Part shown: positions 58,899 to 64,000 of the stretch, piece after piece
How positions within the stretch are numbered: position 1 is the first letter of the stretch
Layout of the letters: each line of letters opens with the position of its first letter
NCBI RefSeq assembly: GCF_048066115.1
Contig: NZ_JBLTYX010000003.1
Location: forward strand, 248,001 to 312,000
DNA length: 64,000 bases
From: Niveispirillum sp048066115
Lineage (GTDB): Bacteria; Pseudomonadota; Alphaproteobacteria; Azospirillales; Azospirillaceae
Direction: 5' to 3'
Made by a program: the position numbers and the translations under genes
Notes under the pieces: model-generated
The model's input: the letters and a program-made list of their open reading frames with translations, nothing else
Told to the model about the DNA's origin: nothing
Databases searched by the model: none

Positions 58899-59346
58899 GG
58901 TTATCGTCCCCGCCCTCTTCCTCGTCATCGGCATAGCCGGGCTTGCGGGTGCCGCTCATGTCGCGGGCGACATGCGGGTCGTGCAGGATGCGGTCGATCT
59001 TCTCCGCATAGTCGAAGCTGGTATCCAGCTGGAACGACAGGCGCGGGGCATAGGGCAGGCGAATCTCATGCGCCACCTGGGTGCGCAGGAAGGCAGAGGC
59101 GCGGTTCAGGGCGGCCACCAGTTCCGGTTTGGACCCACCCAGCGGCATCACGAAGGCCGTGGCGTTCTTCAGGTCGGGGCTGATGCGCACTTCCGACACG
59201 GTGACGTTCAGGTCCATCAGTTCCGGGTCGCGGAATTCCCCACGGCGGAAGATGTCGGCCAGGGTGTGGCGGATTTCCTCGCCCACGCGCAACTGGCGCT
59301 GGCTGGGTCCCTTGTCGGCGTGGCCGCCGTCGCGTCGCTTGTTCAT
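58888..59346 (-). CDS. rbfA: Ribosome-binding factor A
   Basis: RbfA is a KH-like 30S maturation factor. The 152-residue product shows 'QRQLRVGEEIRHTLADIFRRG', 'LNVTVSEVRISPDLKNATAFV' and 'LRTQVAHEIRLPYAPRLSFQLDTSFDYAEKIDRIL' region, with an acidic tail. Start is ATG 59346 (AGGA upstream); GTG 59349 is an alternative. infB, normally just upstream, is absent; a membrane protein gene on the same strand precedes it. Confidence 0.95.
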   Translation of the reverse strand: MNKRRDGGHADKGPSQRQLRVGEEIRHTLADIFRRGEFRDPELMDLNVTVSEVRISPDLKNATAFVMPLGGSKPELVAALNRASAFLRTQVAHEIRLPYAPRLSFQLDTSFDYAEKIDRILHDPHVARDMSGTRKPGYADDEEEGGDDNHGA

Positions 59347-59525
59347 CACATCAATCCTTTGCCCTGGCGGGGGATGGGACCCCGGACCCGGGCTTTGCTC
59401 GCATTTTGGTCAAGGGGCCGTGCGTAGCATAGCGGACGTGTGATGAGGCAAGGAAGTTACGCATGGAAGGGGTAGCGGCGCCCCACAGCCCCGCCACCCC
59501 CTTGGTACGTCTGTAACCGGTGCTG

Positions 59526-60569
59526 TTATCGCGCCAGCGGCAGCGCCTCCCGCACCTGACCCGGCAGTCGCGGGACCAGCAGGCGGCGGGCGGCTTCCCA
59601 GCGGGCCGATAGCAGCAGCAGGCCCGACCCGATGACCAGGGCGGCCAGCGCCATGTTCATCTCCCGGGCCGTGCCGGCCATGGAGAAGAGCTGGCCCATC
59701 GCATAGAGCACATAAACCAGGGCAGAGATCAGCATGGCGCGGCGGTCGATGGCCAGCGACACCAGGGCGATGGCCAGGTACGTGCCGATGCAGGCGGCCA
59801 GCGCCAGACCGGGACTGACCACCTGTACCGCGCCATTGACGCCCACCCAGGAAAAGACCGGGTGGATGATCATGGGCGAGGCCGCCAGATGCAGCCAGAA
59901 AGCCACGTCGGAGCGCCGCGTGTTGCGCTCCCGGTCCTGGCTGTCCCAGCGCATGGCGATGGCGAACATGGCCAGCCCACCCACCAGCACCATCACCGTG
60001 ATGCTGTCCCTCAGCGACGGCACGGCCAGCAGCAGCAGCGCGAACAGGGCGGAAAGCCCGATGGCGGACCCCGCCGCCACGGTGATCGGCACCATGAAAC
60101 GGCGCCAATGCGCATAGGAACCGGCACCGGCCAGCAGGGTGGCGGCGGCCACGGCACCGGCGGCATCGGCCGGGTCGCGGACATTCTTCAGGTCCAGCAG
60201 ATCGACCATGCCCATCAGGCCAGCCGCCAGCGTGCCGCCGGCAAAGCCGATCAGCAGCACGATGCTGGACAGGGACAGGCGCAGGCGGCGGGTGAAATAC
60301 TCGGCCAGGCCCCAGCTGACCACGGCCATGGCGGCCCCCGCCAGCGCCTCATGCACGCGGCTGCCCAGATAGGCCGCTGCCGCCAGGATCATGATGCAGC
60401 AGACGGCGACGAACACGTCGTTGAAACCGGTCAGCAGGCGGAAGCGCTCATGCTCCGTTGCGTCCACGTGACCGCGCCGTGCGGCCACGAAGCGTCGCAA
60501 CCCGTCAACATTCTGATCGGTCAAGACTCCAGCGGTTACCGCAGCGTCTAGTTCTTCCTCACTATACAT
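59526..60569 (-). CDS. Polytopic membrane protein (DUF2157-like)
   Basis: The 347-residue product has a short soluble N-terminus ('MYSEEELDAAVTAGVLTDQN', a DUF2157-like helical segment) followed by about nine to ten transmembrane helices and a basic tail. Function is unknown. ATG 60569 has a strong GGAGGGGGC ribosome binding site. It is divergent from the large TonB receptor gene; the 221-bp region between them holds both promoters, but I could not assign hexamers with confidence. Confidence 0.78.
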   Translation of the reverse strand: MYSEEELDAAVTAGVLTDQNVDGLRRFVAARRGHVDATEHERFRLLTGFNDVFVAVCCIMILAAAAYLGSRVHEALAGAAMAVVSWGLAEYFTRRLRLSLSSIVLLIGFAGGTLAAGLMGMVDLLDLKNVRDPADAAGAVAAATLLAGAGSYAHWRRFMVPITVAAGSAIGLSALFALLLLAVPSLRDSITVMVLVGGLAMFAIAMRWDSQDRERNTRRSDVAFWLHLAASPMIIHPVFSWVGVNGAVQVVSPGLALAACIGTYLAIALVSLAIDRRAMLISALVYVLYAMGQLFSMAGTAREMNMALAALVIGSGLLLLSARWEAARRLLVPRLPGQVREALPLAR

Positions 60570-60790
60570 ATTTGCCCCCTCCCTATTGGGTAGTCCCAAG
60601 TATGCGCGCTGACACCGGTGGCGGCAATCGCTGGTACAAAGGGTTTAGATGCAGAAAAGAAACAGTGACCAACGATACGATTCCGTTGCAATCAGGGGGC
60701 TTCCTTCCCGGTGTCACATTCTGTTAACCCTGTCGGCGCGGATGAAAAAACCGCGTTTAAAAACAAACCTTTCTCGGACAGGGGATATAC

Positions 60791-63646
60791 ATGCAATCCA
60801 AACACAATCTGCTTCGCGGGGCGGCTTCGCTCGCCCTCATGGTGGCTGCTGCCATCCCGGTCCTGCCGGCTTCCGCCCAGGATACGCTGGATGAAATTGT
60901 CGTCACAGGTTCGCGTATCCGGCAAAGCCCGCTGACCCAGACCCAGCCCGTCATCCAGGTCGACAGCGAGGCGATGGCCCGCACCGGCCTGTCCAGTACG
61001 GCGGAGATTCTGCAGCGCCTGCCCATCTCCGGCGGCGGCCTGAACAGCAAGTTCAACAATAGCGGCAATTTCGGCAACCCGCCCGACGGCGGCGGCGTGG
61101 GTGCGGGTGCGGCCGAGGTGGACCTGCGCTATCTGGGCTCGCGCCGTACGCTGGTGCTGGTCGATGGGCTGCGCTGGGTGAACGGCGCTTCCGCGTCGGG
61201 CATCCCGTCATCCACCGACCTGAACACCATCCCCAAGGGCATCATCGACCGGATCGAGGTGTTGCAGGAGGGTGCCTCGTCCATCTATGGCTCCGACGCC
61301 ATTTCCGGCGTGGTCAACATTATCACCAAGAAGAAGCAGGATGGCTTCACCGGTTCCGCCCAGGTCGGCGCCTTTGACGAGGGCGACGGCGTCACGCAGG
61401 AATACGACCTGTCCTGGGGCGCGTCGTCGGGCGGCACCAGCATCGTGGCCGATGTGACCTATGTGAAGGTGGAAGACGTGATGTCGGGCGACCGCTCCAT
61501 CTCGCAATTCCCCACGCCTGGCGTCACGGCATGCGACAGTTCCTGTTCGTCGGGCACGCCGTTGGGCCGCTTCATCGTCAACAACCCCGTCACCGGGGCC
61601 GGCATGAACCTGACCCTGAAGCAGGCGGTGCTGACCGGCAAGCCGGTGTTCAACCCGCTGGCCCCCACCGCGGGCAGCTTCAAGGATTTCACCACGGCCG
61701 ACCGGTTCAATTTCCAGCCCTACAATTACATCCAAGCCCCGTCGGAGCGCATCGGCACCTTCTTCACGGTGACGCAGGAGATCACGCCCGACATCAATTT
61801 CCGCCTGAAGGCCGTCTATAACAATCGCAAGTCCGCCAACCAGGCCGCCCCCATCCCGCTGTTCGTGGGGCCGGATGCCGGCAACGGCAACATGCTGGAC
61901 CGGATCAGCATCGACGTCACCAACCCCTACAACCCGTTCGGCGTCACCCTGTCGTCGGGCGGGGCCAACGGCCCGGCCAACTACGCTTTCATCGGCCGCC
62001 GCTTCGTGGAGGCGGGCCCCCGCCATTATGAGCAGGAGGTGAACACCTGGTACGTGTCGGGCACGCTGGACGGCTCGCTGATGCTGGGCGAGAACAAGTG
62101 GTACTGGGACGTCAACACCATCTTCTCCCGCAACAGCGCCACGCAGAAATTCACCGGCAACGTGAATGCGCAGCGCCTGGCCCAGGCGCTCGGCCCCGTG
62201 TCGGGCTGCACGGCACCTTGCGTGCCCTTCAATATCTTCGGCGGTGCCGGGTCGATCACACAGCAGCAGATGGATTACGTGCTGTTCACGCAGCAGGACA
62301 GCAGCAAGCAGCGCCTGGGCGACGCTTCCGTCAACCTGTCGGGTGACCTGTTCCAGATGCCGGCCGGTGGCGTGGGCGTGGCGCTGGGCTACGAATATCG
62401 TGACCAGCGTGGCGAGTTCCAGCCGGACGCCGTGGTGGCCGCCGGCCTGGGTTCCGACATCCCGGCCCTGCCGTCCAAGGGCAGCTTCGACGTGAATGAG
62501 GCCTATGGCGAGCTGCGGGTGCCGTTGCTGGCCGATCTGCCGGTGGCCAAGCTGCTGGAAGTGTCGGGTGCGGTCCGTTACTCCGACTATTCCACTTTCG
62601 GCAGCGAGACCACCTATAGCGGTCGTGTCAACTGGCGCGTGACGGACGATGTGCTGCTGCGCGGATCCTATGGCCAGGGCTTCCGGGCTCCTGGTATCGG
62701 CGAGCTGTTCGGCACGCCATCGCGCTTCGACCAGGAACTGGTCGACCCCTGCTCCGACATGCTGGGCCTGTCGGGCGGTACCGCCGCCTCGGCCGCCATC
62801 CGGGCCAATTGTATCGCCCATGGCGTGCCGGCCAATGGCTCCTACGTCCAGGCCAATCCGCAGCTGTCGGTGGTCACCGGCGGCAATGACGAATTGCAGC
62901 CAGAAACCTCGGAAAGCTGGGTGTTCGGCGGGGTGTTCAGCCCGTCCTGGGAAATGGACTGGGCCGACCGGCTGGATTTCGAGGTGAATTATTATGACAT
63001 CAAGCTGAAGAACGCGATCCAGCCCATCGGTGCGGAGACCATCCTGGGCCGGTGCGAGCAGAACAACGACGCTTTCTCCTGCGCTTCCGTTACCCGTACC
63101 GCGTCGGGTGCCATCAACCAGATCACCGGCCTGTTGCAGAATATCGGCGCCATCGACACGGACGGCATCGATTTCACCATCAACTGGCAGGGGCCGGCGT
63201 CGGATATCGGCACCTTCCGCCTGTCGCTGAACCAGACCTTCCTGCTGAACTATGCCGAGACCGTGCCCGCCACCAATGGCAGCACGAAGATCGACCGCGA
63301 GGGCACGGAGAAGGGCAGCCCCGACCAGGCCTTCCCCAAATACAAGGCCACGGCCATCCTGGATTGGGCCAAGGACGATTTCTCCGCCTCGCTGACCAAC
63401 CGCTATGTGAAGAGCGTCGAGGAAAGCCAGGCGGACAACAAGCTGAATGCCCGTCTTTACACCGACGTGCAGGTCAGCTGGTTCCCGGCGATGTTCGAGA
63501 ACAAGGTCGGCCTGACGCTTGGCGTCAACAACCTGTTCGACAAGGACCCGCCGGCCTGCTTCAGCTGTGGCCTGAACAATTTCGATCCCACCACCTATGA
63601 CGCGCCGGGCCAGTTCGGCTATGCGCGCCTGACGTACAAGATGTGA
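60791..63646 (+). CDS. Large TonB-dependent outer-membrane receptor
   Basis: The 951-residue protein has a signal peptide ('LASLALMVAAAIPVLPASAQ'-like, residues 1-30), a TonB box/plug start 'LDEIVVTGSRIRQ', plug motifs 'LGSRRTLVLVDGLRWV' and 'IDRIEVLQEGASSIYGSDAISGVVNIITKK', and a barrel with 'YGQGFRAPGIGELFG' and terminal 'YARLTYKM'. The extended 'GSRIR' subgroup usually imports oligosaccharides or peptides; the ligand is unknown. AGGGGATAT precedes ATG 60791. Two hairpins follow the gene. Confidence 0.93.
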   Translation: MQSKHNLLRGAASLALMVAAAIPVLPASAQDTLDEIVVTGSRIRQSPLTQTQPVIQVDSEAMARTGLSSTAEILQRLPISGGGLNSKFNNSGNFGNPPDGGGVGAGAAEVDLRYLGSRRTLVLVDGLRWVNGASASGIPSSTDLNTIPKGIIDRIEVLQEGASSIYGSDAISGVVNIITKKKQDGFTGSAQVGAFDEGDGVTQEYDLSWGASSGGTSIVADVTYVKVEDVMSGDRSISQFPTPGVTACDSSCSSGTPLGRFIVNNPVTGAGMNLTLKQAVLTGKPVFNPLAPTAGSFKDFTTADRFNFQPYNYIQAPSERIGTFFTVTQEITPDINFRLKAVYNNRKSANQAAPIPLFVGPDAGNGNMLDRISIDVTNPYNPFGVTLSSGGANGPANYAFIGRRFVEAGPRHYEQEVNTWYVSGTLDGSLMLGENKWYWDVNTIFSRNSATQKFTGNVNAQRLAQALGPVSGCTAPCVPFNIFGGAGSITQQQMDYVLFTQQDSSKQRLGDASVNLSGDLFQMPAGGVGVALGYEYRDQRGEFQPDAVVAAGLGSDIPALPSKGSFDVNEAYGELRVPLLADLPVAKLLEVSGAVRYSDYSTFGSETTYSGRVNWRVTDDVLLRGSYGQGFRAPGIGELFGTPSRFDQELVDPCSDMLGLSGGTAASAAIRANCIAHGVPANGSYVQANPQLSVVTGGNDELQPETSESWVFGGVFSPSWEMDWADRLDFEVNYYDIKLKNAIQPIGAETILGRCEQNNDAFSCASVTRTASGAINQITGLLQNIGAIDTDGIDFTINWQGPASDIGTFRLSLNQTFLLNYAETVPATNGSTKIDREGTEKGSPDQAFPKYKATAILDWAKDDFSASLTNRYVKSVEESQADNKLNARLYTDVQVSWFPAMFENKVGLTLGVNNLFDKDPPACFSCGLNNFDPTTYDAPGQFGYARLTYKM

Positions 63647-63655
63647 GCGGGGTTC

Positions 63656-63689
63656 TGTCGCATAAGGCCCGCAAGGGCCGCATGCGACA
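63656..63689 (+). other. Nested hairpin after TonB receptor gene
   Basis: The outer stem TGTCGCAT / ATGCGACA encloses GGCCC-GCAA-GGGCC. It starts nine bases after the stop codon and lacks a T-run; it could stabilise the mRNA 3' end. Confidence 0.5.
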
Positions 63690-63703
63690 TGCCGATTTGG
63701 ACG

Positions 63704-63740
63704 GACCTGGGTTCACTGTGCTAGTGAACCCAGGTCTTTT
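63704..63740 (+). terminator. Rho-independent terminator of the TonB receptor gene
   Basis: A perfect 14-bp stem (63704-63717 with 63723-63736) with loop GTGCT is followed by TTTTCTTTT. Confidence 0.93.
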
Positions 63741-63759
63741 CTTTTCAGGACCCTTTCCC

Positions 63760-64000
63760 ATGACCGCCCCCCTGTTCGACAAGGTTGCCATCGTCGGCTT
63801 CGGCCTGATCGGTTCCTCGCTCGCGCGCTGTGTGGCGGAATATCCGGGCTTGGCCAACGGGGTGGTCTGCGTGGACCGGTCGCAGGCGGTTTGCGACCGG
63901 GTGCTGGAACTGGGCCTGGCGGTGGAAGCCGGCACCGATCCGGCGCTGGTATCCACATGCGACCTGGTGATCCTGGCCACCCCCATCGGCGCTTTCGCCG
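63760..64000 (+). CDS. tyrA: Prephenate/arogenate dehydrogenase (TyrA family), truncated by window edge
   Basis: The first 80 residues are visible: 'MTAPLFDKVAIVGFGLIGSS' with the NAD(P)-binding GxGxxG, followed by 'VDRSQAVCDRVLELGLAVEA', then 'CDLVILATPIGAFA'. This matches the N-terminal Rossmann domain of TyrA-type dehydrogenases, which make the tyrosine precursor. The related 3-hydroxyacid dehydrogenases are less likely. The gene runs off the window. Confidence 0.85.
   Translation, partial: MTAPLFDKVAIVGFGLIGSSLARCVAEYPGLANGVVCVDRSQAVCDRVLELGLAVEAGTDPALVSTCDLVILATPIGAFA

Overview
The window is high-GC chromosomal DNA from an alphaproteobacterium, most likely of the Rhodospirillales/Azospirillaceae (Azospirillum- or Niveispirillum-like). 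Signs are the zeta-type F1-ATPase inhibitor, a TIGR02300 zinc-ribbon gene beside tRNA-Ala, large TonB-dependent receptors, and paralogous RTX proteins ending in 'GWxEGRDPS' type repeats. Genus assignment is inference. No rRNA, CRISPR array, prophage or complete insertion sequence was seen.

Layout. 1-8.1 kb: DUF167 tail, folD, corA; ynfA and prmA on the minus strand; a TonB receptor followed by a PhoD-type phosphatase; upp. 8.2-12.2 kb: a CDP-alcohol phosphatidyltransferase, a GTP cyclohydrolase II with a decayed DHBP-synthase half, a polyglutamine protein behind a sigma-54-type promoter, and a DUF2059 protein. 12.2-15.7 kb (minus): TetR, RelE-type toxin, XRE antitoxin, a secreted putative hydrolase and a cyclophilin in one run. 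16-20.3 kb: sucA-sucB with a strong terminator. 20.3-28.4 kb: an unknown protein, a FAD oxidoreductase/DUF1289 pair, a PAS histidine kinase, a secreted protein, purS, purC, a TANGO2-like protein, the ATPase zeta inhibitor and recX. 28.5-35.8 kb: two ABC-2 permeases, a membrane-anchored GIN-like protein, an XRE-cupin regulator under a palindromic promoter, a double GNAT, an SDR lacking its catalytic lysine, an eroded half AroA, and a FYDLN-acid protein. 35.9-39 kb: tRNA-Ala(GGC) and two tandem RTX paralogues around an AT-rich gap. 39.2-42.6 kb: a small membrane protein, a trypsin-like protease, then a tightly overlapping fliN-like/response regulator/DUF882/lipoprotein operon. 42.8-50.2 kb: type-2-like ileS, a PmtA-like methyltransferase, an ABC-F ATPase, ndk, panD. 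50.2-57.8 kb: deoA, a TAXI receptor, an S41 protease, rpmG, a DUF1778 antitoxin remnant, two tRNA-Gly(GCC), a CnoX-like thioredoxin, a LON-domain protein, UPF0434 and DUF971. 58-64 kb: truB-rbfA, a polytopic membrane protein, a second large TonB receptor and the start of tyrA.

The most unusual feature is a dispersed family of roughly 100-bp elements: nine full copies and two truncated ones. Each full copy is a series of consecutive hairpins. Loops and junctions (CCCTCA box, ATCC loop, TTGGCTTAC junction) are conserved while the stems change in a compensatory way, and the last hairpin has a different stem in every copy. Copies sit at gene ends. One supplies the purS stop codon, and one has been read in frame to form most of the signal-peptide N-region of a lipoprotein. 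I know of no described family that matches. Three other palindromic repeat types are also present.
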